From NCBI GenBank assembly GCA_003427395.1, contig BFEA01000023.1, positions 3,250,798-3,272,207 of the forward strand: a stretch of 21,410 bases of DNA. Reading direction: 5' to 3'. The stretch comes from Chara braunii (Eukaryota; Streptophyta; Charophyceae; Charales; Characeae). Below are positions 8,450-15,686 of the stretch, piece after piece. The translations under genes were made by a program, and so were the position numbers. Numbering within the stretch: the stretch's first letter is position 1; every line of letters begins with the position of its first letter. The notes beneath the pieces were generated by a model. It searched no databases, was not told the DNA's origin, and saw only the letters and a program-made list of their open reading frames with translations.

Positions 8450-10144
8450 TTACACGTCATCTGCAAACCTCATCCCGCAAAAGGCCCGCCTCTGACTACC
8501 AAAAGAAATTAAAAAATCCCATTCACTCTTTGCACACATAAGACAAGCGAGGGGAGAACTCGAACTCTTTCCCATGGGAATACCAATGATCTGTTGCAGG
8601 AGAAACCCGCAAGCCCTGGTGAAACAGAATTCGAGCTCGAACTTCACAAATTTGACAATGTAACTGAATGACACGAATAAAAACCCGTCCAATTGCCGAC
8701 TCTTACTCAAACACGCCTCTTTCCCTCTTTTATGAACAAAAATACCGTTGTACCCCTTCTCAGAAAACCACCACACTACCCATTCAATTGCTGCGATGAT
8801 CGTTTCATGCGGGAGGCGACTAAACATGTCTTTAATATCAAATGACGCTCCCACAACCTTCACCACTTTCCTACTCTTCGCCAACGTTTTGTCCATGCGT
8901 TCCAGCCTATCCTTCATCTGGGAAACCGATTTAAGATTGAAGTGCCCTGATTCCGGTAATGCATACAACAAGCCATTGATCCCCTTTGACACGACCTTGC
9001 ACGCCTTCGTCGAGGGTTCTTCAAAGGTCGGGCAAATGGGACGGAATTTCCCCGTGTCCTTGTGCTTGGGCAATGCGTATGCCCCCCCGATTTTACCGTT
9101 TGAGTTCCACTTCCCAAGGTCGTGTAACCCCCTCCCTTCGTACTCCCTTTTCGCCAGAGTTAGCAATTGTTCCTCGTTCTCCATACACACCCGATAGCCA
9201 TCACTCAATAGAAAGGTTTCCTCCATTCCCTTCTTGTATAGCCTAGGACAAAGAACCAGGGTTTCCCCAAGATTACGGTCCAGGGGGACCCGGACCAGCC
9301 CTCTCAAGCGCTCTTTCAGATCCAAAATGTCCTTCATACCATCACAACACCTATCATCCCTTCCTGAAACCAAACAACCACGCACATCTTCCAGAGTACA
9401 CTTCAGCAATGTTTCAGACACTCCCATGTTGCTTCCCCACGTACCCAATGCCTCATTCAATTCCTTACCAAGCAAAACGTCCCTATGCTCGACATCATGC
9501 CTTGGTACGTTCTTTGCATTCTTCGCAATCGCCGGGACGCCATCAAGTTCTCCTATCCGGAAATGCACGTGTCCATCCTTCTTAGGGTAGGGCAAACCAA
9601 CACAAGAGCAGTTGCATGCACGATTCGATGCAAACTGTCGATGGTTGTGTAAAATTTCACCCACGTTAGGGCCTTTCTTCCACACTACCCGTGCACGACG
9701 CTTTACCATCTCCTTCAACGGAGTAACCAAGTCCAGGCTACCTACCTTCCTCCTCACCACCCTCATCACTTCGCCCTTTCTGATCCTCTCATCAAACTGA
9801 ATTTTGACTATGATCCTAGTACGTACGTTATATCCAAACTTTTCCCGTATCACCCTTGATACCATACAACGAGCTTTAGACCGACTCCGTTTTTCCGTAA
9901 AAGTTTTCACAGCACTGTAGTACGTGACTAATTCCCCCAAAGTCTTTGCATAGAGAATCTTCCTCTTCCGCTGATCTTTGAACATTTTAGCCATCTCATC
10001 TTTTAACGCAAGCAAGGTCGGAGAGGCTTCGAAAACTCTACGAATTACTACACAGCCCTCCCGCTCGAAGAGTCCCTTGCATTTTCGAAGAGGTTTCGTG
10101 CCCCGTCTGACTTTCACGCGCATCTCACCAAACAACCGCCTCAC
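8450..10144 (-). pseudogene. PLE reverse transcriptase with CxC domain (copy A)
   Basis: A 564-codon open frame. Residues 1-170 are a basic domain. A cluster C177-x-C-x-C181 followed by HVH (192-194) corresponds to the CxC domain that joins endonuclease to RT in N-terminal-EN PLEs. RT motifs: YALPKHKD (356-363), RPICP (368-372), motif A SFDIKDMF (434-441) with the first catalytic Asp, GIPMGKSSSSPLA (521-533), and motif C FADD (560-563). RT copies element RNA into DNA primed at the target cut. PLE RTs are the sister group of telomerase RTs. The frame ends at a TAA right after FADD and continues at 8449. Upstream it joins the GIY-YIG frame through a one-base frameshift near 10175. The region between the CxC domain and motif A is long enough to hold the fingers insertion reported for this clade, but I cannot delimit it. 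Confidence 0.85.
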
Positions 10145-10874
10145 TAACTTCCAACCATCCGCCCAGATACTTCCCCCAGCATACCTTCAAATCCCCCTTC
10201 CTTCGCTTGTGATTGCGTGAGAACTCTACTATCTTAACCGTAGCATTCCCCTGTCCCTTAAGCTTGACCGTCAACAACTTCCCCGTATCAATCTCAAAAT
10301 CCCTGGTCCTTCTCCCCTCTCCGCTAGACCACTTCCGCCGTTCTTTCTTACCTGGCCGATGCCTAGATTTCTTTGTACATTTCCTTGTTTTGACTGATCG
10401 CACATTCAGGGACGGAGACCAATTTTTGATTAACGCAGATTCGACAGCTTCTAATTCAGCACGGTCAGGACTGGTGAAAACTGGCAGAGCAACATACTTG
10501 TGCGCGCCCACTTTCCCGAGCCAATTATACAGAGTCATGCCCCTTTTGCCCAATCTATGTCCCTGACAGTAGTGTTCGCGCTATCTCGCCCACAGGCCGC
10601 GCTCGGTCATGCCAACATACACCTGCTTATACCATGGAGAAACCAAGATATACACACAGTTACTCGGGGTCGAGATATCAAACGTTCCCTTTTCCACTTC
10701 ATCCCTCCAGTAGTTTACATACTTCTCGCCCCATCTAACGTCTCCAAGCAATATATGTCCTAACGTAGCAGCCCGAAACTTCCTTTCATCATCTTTGCAC
10801 TTACCATTCTTTAATAGTCTTCGTTCACTTAGAAGTTCAGCCCAAGCTCGGAAGTCGTCGCAACGACAAACGCC
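10125..10874 (-). pseudogene. GIY-YIG endonuclease, N-terminal domain of PLE ORF2 (copy A)
   Basis: In the same frame as ORF1 and directly after its UGA stop. The first ~75 residues (CDDFRAWAELLSERRLL..., WGEKYVNYW) are conserved with copy B and contain no Met. Then come the GIY motif CVYILVSPW (VYI codons at 10647-10655), the YIG motif VYVGMTER, WAR, a TAG (10581-10583) where copy B has Trp, REH, LYNWLGKVG, the catalytic Glu in LEAVESALI and the terminal Asn in SPSLN. A Lys/Arg-rich linker (KCTKKSRHRPGKKERRK) leads to the RT. GIY-YIG enzymes nick DNA to start target-primed reverse transcription. I see no CCHH zinc-finger pattern, as reported for Chlamys. The frame runs out at 10125 because of an indel in a C run near 10173-10177; the true frame continues in the RT entry. 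Confidence 0.85.
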
Positions 10875-11249
10875 TCACTCGAAATCATCCTCAGAAAAGG
10901 ATTCCTCCGATTCCGAGAGTGAAGGTTTCGTTTCGTCCTTGATAACCACTCCTTTACTGGCCCTGGTAATAAACGGCAACGGGATGGTAGATGGGTCATA
11001 TGCCACAACAGACCTTCTAGTGATCAATCGCTTGATAGCCAAATCTCTGTTTCCATACGCTACCTTCTCCCTCCGGCAGGCTTCCTTCAATTCGTCAATG
11101 GTCAGGGCGTCATAGAAATCATGGCAGTCCTGTTCAAATTTCTCCTTACCTCCTGGACCACATGAAGCCATGATGTGCTTCAATGACAAGTCAATCTTCT
11201 TCGGCGTACTCGTCGTCCCGCCCTCCTTCAGCTGCTCGCTATTCAGCAC
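10875..11249 (-). CDS. PLE ORF1, SAP-like motif and acidic tail (copy A)
   Basis: 124 residues. The conserved segment CGPGGKEKFEQDCHDFYDAL is followed by LTIDELKEACRREKVAYGNR...AIKRLITRR, a SAP-like helix-loop-helix expected to bind nucleic acid. The C-terminus is acidic and serine-rich (SESEESFSEDDFE) and ends at TGA 10875-10877, after which the same frame continues into the GIY-YIG domain. The frame is also continuous upstream with the coiled-coil segment, broken only by TGA at 11280-11282, so both are parts of one ORF1. Copy C has the same motif and tail; copy B keeps only the tail. Confidence 0.7.
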   Translation of the reverse strand: MLNSEQLKEGGTTSTPKKIDLSLKHIMASCGPGGKEKFEQDCHDFYDALTIDELKEACRREKVAYGNRDLAIKRLITRRSVVAYDPSTIPLPFITRASKGVVIKDETKPSLSESEESFSEDDFE

Positions 11250-11279
11250 TTCAATTCTTGTTTTCGCCTCCTCCCAGAG

Positions 11280-11729
11280 TCAGGTATTCGACCTCTTCTC
11301 GGGGGTGACGATCGGTGGACTATTCCCAACAGGTAAGTCGGGGCCACGCTTCCTTTTTTCCAACAATTCCAACCTCGCCGCTTGCTTGCGTAGGGCAAGC
11401 AGCTCTTCGTCCTCTGCTTCTTCCATCCCGAAAGTTCGTTGCGTGATGCTTCTCCGCAACCGCTCTTTTTCTTCATTAATTGCCTCCGTTCTTTCGATCG
11501 CACGCACCTGTTTCTTTCCTTTGTCTGCGCTTCCCACGCCCTCCCTTTGAAATTCGCTTCGCAAAATCCTCATTAGTCTAACATCGCGTTCCTCTTCGTG
11601 CCTTATCCTCTGTTCCTCTCTTAACGCCCTCCTGGTTTCCTTCGCCCGTCTCGCCTCGTCCTCCACTCTTCTTCGCTCCTCTTCCCTTTCACGTTCGATC
11701 CTCTCACGTCGTTCCTCAACCATCTGCAT
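11280..11729 (-). CDS. PLE ORF1, charged coiled-coil segment (copy A)
   Basis: 149 residues dominated by Glu and Arg (ERRERIEREREEERRRVEDE) with heptad-like spacing, giving a long coiled coil or single alpha helix, then LRKQAARLELLEKRKRGPDL and a Pro-rich end. The same frame is open upstream to about 11849 (GSDSFGFRRSRSAES...), a Ser/Arg-rich stretch linking it to the zinc knuckle. A likely role is oligomerisation of a nucleocapsid-like protein, by analogy with ORF1 proteins of other retroelements. The frame ends at TGA 11280-11282, and its extension reads straight into the SAP-like segment. Confidence 0.7.
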   Translation of the reverse strand: MQMVEERRERIEREREEERRRVEDEARRAKETRRALREEQRIRHEEERDVRLMRILRSEFQREGVGSADKGKKQVRAIERTEAINEEKERLRRSITQRTFGMEEAEDEELLALRKQAARLELLEKRKRGPDLPVGNSPPIVTPEKRSNT

Positions 11730-11918
11730 GAAGTACTCTCTCAGAAGCGCGTTCGTCTCCTCCGTACAATCCCCACGTTCATTACGATCCCCGCCACTTT
11801 CAGCCGAGCGGCTCCTCCGGAACCCGAAGCTGTCGCTGCCCGACGTTGATCATCCATACCGTGTTTGCCCAGTGGAAATAACCGATGGAGCGAATGGTCT
11901 CCCCTGTGCCTTTGCCCT

Positions 11919-12041
11919 CTAATAGTCCGCGCAATCACGGATGTAGTGACCACCCTCACCGCACTTATAACACTTCCCGCCATCTGGCGGCATCCCGCCA
12001 CCACCCTCAGTCCCCTTCCGAGAATCACCTTCCTCACTCAT
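11919..12041 (-). pseudogene. PLE ORF1 start with CCHC zinc knuckle (copy A)
   Basis: The ATG at 12041 begins MSEEGDSRKGTEGGGG, then CYKCGEGGHYIRDC, a canonical retroviral-type zinc knuckle (C-x2-C-x4-H-x4-C) that binds single-stranded nucleic acid. A TAG (11919-11921) follows after CADY. The same frame continues through a second stop (TGA 11850-11852) into the Ser/Arg-rich and coiled-coil segments, so this is the N-terminus of a single ORF1 of about 388 codons interrupted by nonsense mutations. The frame is open further upstream to 12158 without an ATG; I prefer the ATG at 12041 because the sequence after it is Gly-rich and leads directly to the knuckle. Confidence 0.7.
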
Positions 12042-12187
12042 CACCGGAAAAGTAGTACTTCGTCTCACCCAACTCGGCCACTGAAGCCAGTCACTCACAA
12101 CTCCTTCACAGAGAACACTTTTGTCTTGAACAACAACCGCCACCTCCGCTAGGTACAATTGCCTAGATGGTTATGACCCTAGGTAGT

Positions 12188-12912
12188 AGGAAAGCATAGA
12201 ACTGCATTTGTACATACGTAGTTTATACACCAAGAACTGCACGCAGTCGACAGCCCACGGACCAAGCCCAAAAGTTGCAAATAAACATAACATCTGATTC
12301 CGAAAGAAGAAAACACGTTAACCAAGTGGTGGGTTAATCGTGATCATGCATTCTGCCCATGGATGCTAATGAGTGAAAGCACATCCCGACTCCCATCCTC
12401 TCCTCTCCTCTCTCCTTCGCTACCACGCCCGCTCCATGGTTGCGCCATCGCCTCAAAGGCAAAAGAGGATTCTATCTACCGATACTACCCTACTTATGTC
12501 CTTCGTCAACCGAAATTCCCCGTCGGATTCGTACGCCGTACAGACAGTACCAACCTAACGACCATTCCTCCCGCCAATGCTTTCGACAATATCAGAATTC
12601 ACAAAAGACAAAAAAAGAAAGAACCACCGCATGCTATACTTCACACGGCGTTTCTGCAAATTGCGTGCGCGACTCACGGTACTTTCTGGAAAGTACAGAC
12701 ACCCAGTACTTTTTCCAGAAGGTATCGGTTCAGTACAAACCAGCGGACCCAAATTTTCAAAAAGAAGTCCCACGCCTGCTACACTACATACGGCGTTCCC
12801 ACAACTAACAGATGCAACCCTGGTACTTTCTGGAAAGTACGGGCCCAAGTACTTTTCACAGGAGGTATCAGTACAGTATATATCCAAGGACAATTTCCTG
12901 GTGCCAATACAC
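12188..12912 (-). repeat. PLE copy A pseudo-LTR, element 5' side
   Basis: Direct repeat partner of 7125-7850. It contains the near-palindromes GTACTTTCTGGAAAGTAC at 12679-12696 and 12823-12840, 144 bp apart as in the other copy. It lies about 150 bp upstream of the ORF1 ATG at 12041 and so should contain the element promoter. No TATA box can be singled out. Immediately to its right the sequence resumes TIR-element DNA (TCACTCATTTTAATTC). Confidence 0.9.
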
Positions 12913-12974
12913 TCACTCATTTTAATTCTTTTTTTTTTTTTTCTTTTTTTTATCATAGTGTTTATTTTCTGTAT

Positions 12975-13082
12975 TTGATTTTTAATTCAAATTTGGTAAA
13001 GAATTTGGATGTAGTGCCCGGGCAAATGTTGTTTAGTTTATTTTTCTCCGTAACATATTTGTTTCGCGGAATTTTTGGAAAA
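12975..13082 (+). repeat. Shared core block of the TIR-element family
   Basis: The block containing TTCAAATTTGGTAAAG, GATGTAGTGCCCGGGCAAA, TTGTTTAGTTTATTTTTCTC and GTAACATA recurs, diverged, at 14070-14165 on + and, inverted, at 13608-13700 and 13790-13875. It is usually followed by a long T tract and a GC-rich terminus. It has no coding potential. Confidence 0.7.
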
Positions 13083-13112
13083 CGTTTTTTTTTTTTTTTT
13101 TTTTTTTTTTTC

Positions 13113-13211
13113 CGTGTTCGGCCCGAATGGCCGAACGCCTTCCGAAGGGGTCCCGTATGTTCCAGCGTTCGGGTTCGGGCGTTCGGCCCATCCCGAACGC
13201 CGGTAACCCTG
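13113..13211 (-). repeat. Right terminal inverted repeat
   Basis: GC-rich, with repeated GTTCGG/CCGAAC motifs, ending GGTAACCCTG and followed by (TA)n. The first ten bases are the perfect inverse of the left end; beyond that, similarity is imperfect. Confidence 0.7.
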
Positions 13212-13244
13212 TATATATATATATATTTGAACAATTATTGCGAT

Positions 13245-13335
13245 CAGGGTAACCGGTGTTCAAGACGGGCCGAACAGTCGATGCTGAACGCCCGAACGTA
13301 CGGGACCCCTTGGGGATGCGTTCGGCCGTTTAAGC
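13245..13335 (+). repeat. Second, inverted terminus of the same TIR family
   Basis: Starts CAGGGTAACCGG and matches the inverse of 13113-13211 (shared ACGGGACCCCTT, GGGCCGAAC, GCGTTCGGCC). It faces away from the 13211 end across a 33-bp TA-rich spacer. No partner end is identified; it may be a solo or truncated copy. Confidence 0.65.
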
Positions 13336-13344
13336 TGAATGCAG

Positions 13345-13507
13345 ACAAAAATAAATAAAAAATAGAAAAAATAAAAAATAAAAAATTAATAAATAAAAAG
13401 GTAATAAATAATAATAATAAAATAATAATAAATAATAATAAATAAATTATAAATAAATAATAAATTAAAAAAAACAAATCATAAATAAAATAATAATTCA
13501 AAAAAAT
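13345..13507. repeat. A/T low-complexity tract
   Basis: Almost only A and T, built from AATAAA/ATAATA-type units with occasional C or G. Any open frame here is a composition artefact. Confidence 0.9.
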
Positions 13508-13511
13508 CCTA

Positions 13512-13579
13512 GGCTACCAGCCTGTCCGCCCATGTTCCGGGTGGCCAGCCCATGCAAGGACTAGGAAGGTCCCAACAAN

Positions 13580-13611
<32 letters not shown>

Positions 13612-13773
13612 ATGTTATGGAGAAAAATAAATTGAACAACTTTTGTCTCAAGGTCACATCGAAATTCGTCAATACATTTAGAATAAAATTAAAATGTAAA
13701 AATAGTCCTTTTTTTTTTTTTTTTTTTTTTTTTGGCCCAGTCAGGCAAGTGACCCCGGACCACTCTGATAGAC
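13512..13773 (-). mobile_element. MITE-like element, copy 1 (inverted)
   Basis: A 262-bp element flanked by TA on both sides, left end GGCTACCAGCC, right end CTCTGATAGAC. Order: GC-rich end (with GGGTGGCCAGCCC), A tract with one N, core block in reverse, T tract, GC-rich end (with GGCAAGTGACCCCGG). Each end matches the opposite end of the 13987-14276 element, so the two are copies of one element in opposite orientation. No coding capacity. Confidence 0.6.
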
Positions 13774-13986
13774 TAGAAAAAAACTGAAAAAAAGTTACAT
13801 TATGACAAAAAATACAATAAACAATATTTGTTTGATTATTACATTTCAACTCCTTACCAAATTTGAAATAAAAATGAAACAAAAAAAAATAAAACTAATA
13901 AAGAAATAAAAAATAAAATGAGAATTAAAATTAGTGAGCGGGCGAGCACGTTTTCGACACGATAATTTTTGGCAAGTTTTCATTTA
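13774..13986. other. Older TIR-family remnant between the two MITE copies
   Basis: A/T-rich sequence containing a diverged core block in reverse (about 13790-13875) and the block GAGCGGGCGAGCACGTTTTC (13937-13956), which is the inverse of AAAACGTGCTCGCCC near 6937. It therefore derives from the same family as the 6685-13211 element. Confidence 0.55.
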
Positions 13987-14276
13987 GGCTACCAGAGTGG
14001 CCCGGGGTCACTTGCCTGGCCGGGCCAAAAAAAAATTTAAAAATAGAAATAAAAACAATATTTTTAAACTTTTATTTTTATTTTAAAATTGGTAAAGACT
14101 TTCGATGTGACCCTAGGGCAAAAGTTGTTCAGTTTATGTTTCTGCATAACATAGTTTGTTTTCGGAGTTTTGGGTTTTTTTTTTTTTTTTTTTTTTACTG
14201 GGAGCTCTTGTATGGGCTGGCCACCCAATCTTGTACGGGCTGGCCACCCAGGTTCCGGGCGGCCCGGCTGGTAGCC
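13987..14276 (+). mobile_element. MITE-like element, copy 2
   Basis: A 290-bp element flanked by TA on both sides, left end GGCTACCAGAGTGG, right end CTGGTAGCC. It carries a GC-rich end, A tract, core block (about 14070-14165), T tract and then a GC-rich end with a short tandem GGGCTGGCCACCCA motif. It is the mirror copy of 13512-13773. Non-coding, non-autonomous; the transposase source is unknown. Confidence 0.65.
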
Positions 14277-14897
14277 TAGGTTTTCATGTTTTTTTGGCAT
14301 AGCCAAATGCCCTGAAAATTTACAATTATGTACTTCATATAATACAAGAAGGAATAGGAAAGAGTGCAAAAGTGCCAAAACGCAATCACCTCACAACAGA
14401 CACGTCATAGTCGTAAACGACGCAAAGCCGCAAGCGACAAGGACGAAAGAAGTTGTACTTGCATTATGAAAAATATCGTCAACTCCTGGGAAAAGCCCGG
14501 TGGTCAACACACAGTGAAGCGCAAGCGTAAGCGGAAGGGCGACCGCCTGTTCGATCGGCAGAAGCCAAGAAAAGAACAGTCGACCGCTCATACCGCACTT
14601 GTGTCCTATCGGACAAAAAAGAGGTCCTAGTCGTCAGTCTTACTGTTTTTATCACAACCGACAATGACTATTCCCTTGCCTAATTTTAGATCGGCCTACC
14701 CCCCGCTACTTCCATCAGTATTCCCTAACCCGGATTGGTCCCAGTCTAGCACAGTTCCAATACCCAACCCTTATATCCCGAAACAGTACCCCCAGGTTCC
14801 CGATACCGATAGGGTATTCCCTGGTCCCAACAAACAAACAAGCAAACCCTTCCTTCCTCAGTACCTACAACAAATCAAAAACTTCCAATCCACACAT
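14277..14897. other. Region downstream of PLE copy B, no gene recognised
   Basis: 14283-14330 resembles, in inverse, the TIR-family block near 7070-7110 (TTTTCAGGGCATTTG and ATGCCAAAAAA). 14364-14630 has short basic frames with no recognisable domain. 14660-14897 lies immediately 3' of the copy B stop and may be its 3' untranslated region. I could not match it to the copy A pseudo-LTR by eye. Confidence 0.45.
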
Positions 14898-15686
14898 CTA
14901 ATCCATAATCCTAATGTCCGTCATCAACACGGCGAACATCTTCCAACTCTCATTCTTGTCCCTTGTGAAGTTCATGAGCGCCCGACTGAACCAACCATCC
15001 GGGTAATTGCACTTCTGCAATTTCATCCTCAGGAGGATCAGGGTCTCAAAGGCTTCCATGCTGTCCATGGAATTCTGATAGATCCGATGCAGCGCACTGG
15101 TCCAGGAATTAGATTCATGAAACGTCTGAAAAGGCAGTTGCACCCTCTTTCGCAATTCCGCATCATTCTTCATCCCCTGCACCGTCCAAATGAAAGGGAA
15201 CTCCTCCCTGATTGTCAATCTACATCCCAAGAACATCCATTGGTTTTCCACCTCATCAGTGCGTTTCAAGGTCAACGCCCCGTCATAACACCTCTCAAAT
15301 CTTCTGATTATCTCCCTAGCCTTCTCCTTGGATCCTGCCCTTCGCGGATTGTATGCTACGAAAATAGAAGCATCATCCACAAATCTTAGCCCACCAACCA
15401 ACCTCCTCTGACTCCCAAGCGTCAACAAAAAGTCCCATTCAGCCTTCCCACACATAAGGTATGCCAGTGGGGGGCTCGAGCTCTTCCCCATTGGTATCCC
15501 CACAATCTGTCTCAGCAACACTCCACATGCTCTAGTAAAACAAAACTCCAATTCAAACGACACGAATTCCACCAAATATCTAAATGAAATTTTGACAAAT
15601 CCCTCGATCACACCATTCTTACTCAACTTAACACCCCAACCCGACTTTTTTACAAAGATTCCATCGCAACCTTTTTGAGAGAAGTC
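14898..15686 (-). pseudogene. PLE reverse transcriptase, catalytic palm and thumb (copy B)
   Basis: The frame from the TGA at 15687-15689 to the final stop at 14898. It carries FELEFCFTRACG, GIPMGKSSSPPLAYLMCG (motif B region), FVDD (motif C, like FADD in copy A), the PLE motif FLGCRLTI, and the thumb with LHRIYQNS...FETLILLRMKLQKCNYP. The segment has no break between motif B and the C-terminus, unlike copy A, which has a stop after FADD. The break at its start is a TGG-to-TGA change: copy A has Trp at the same place (EWVVWW versus EWCV-stop). Confidence 0.85.

Larger units (their letters stand above)
7125..12912 (-). mobile_element. PLE copy A with pseudo-LTRs, inserted in the TIR element
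   Basis: A 5.8-kb unit bounded by direct repeats 7125-7850 and 12188-12912. Between them, coding on -, lie ORF1 (zinc knuckle, coiled coil, SAP-like motif, acidic tail), a GIY-YIG endonuclease, a basic linker, a CxC domain and a PLE reverse transcriptase. The endonuclease is N-terminal to the RT, the permuted order published for Naiad/Chlamys PLEs; pseudo-LTRs and the lack of a hammerhead ribozyme core also fit that clade. The reading frame is broken by TAG 11919, TGA 11850, TGA 11280, TGA 10875, TAG 10581, a frameshift in a C run near 10173-10177 and a TAA at 8450, so this copy is inactive. The two pseudo-LTRs are still very similar, so insertion was not ancient. Confidence 0.85.
6685..13211. 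mobile_element. TA-flanked TIR element split by PLE copy A
   Basis: The left end CAGGGTTACC (6685-6694) and right end GGTAACCCTG (13202-13211) are perfect inverted repeats, and both abut (TA)n. The inverted similarity continues imperfectly for about 100 bp of GC-rich sequence built from CCGAACG/CGTTCGG motifs. Removing the PLE (7125-12912) leaves a 739-bp non-coding element. The interior on the left has a block with TTTTCAGGGCATTTG and GTGCTCGCCCACTCACTA; on the right, a core (about 12985-13080) followed by a long T tract. It encodes nothing I recognise, so it is non-autonomous. The superfamily is not assigned; a TA duplication fits several DNA-transposon groups. Confidence 0.7.

Noticed and set aside
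14664-15389. A 241-codon plus-strand frame
   Set aside because: It overlaps the RT C-terminus of copy B on the opposite strand; the minus frame has clear RT motifs, so this is antisense shadow.
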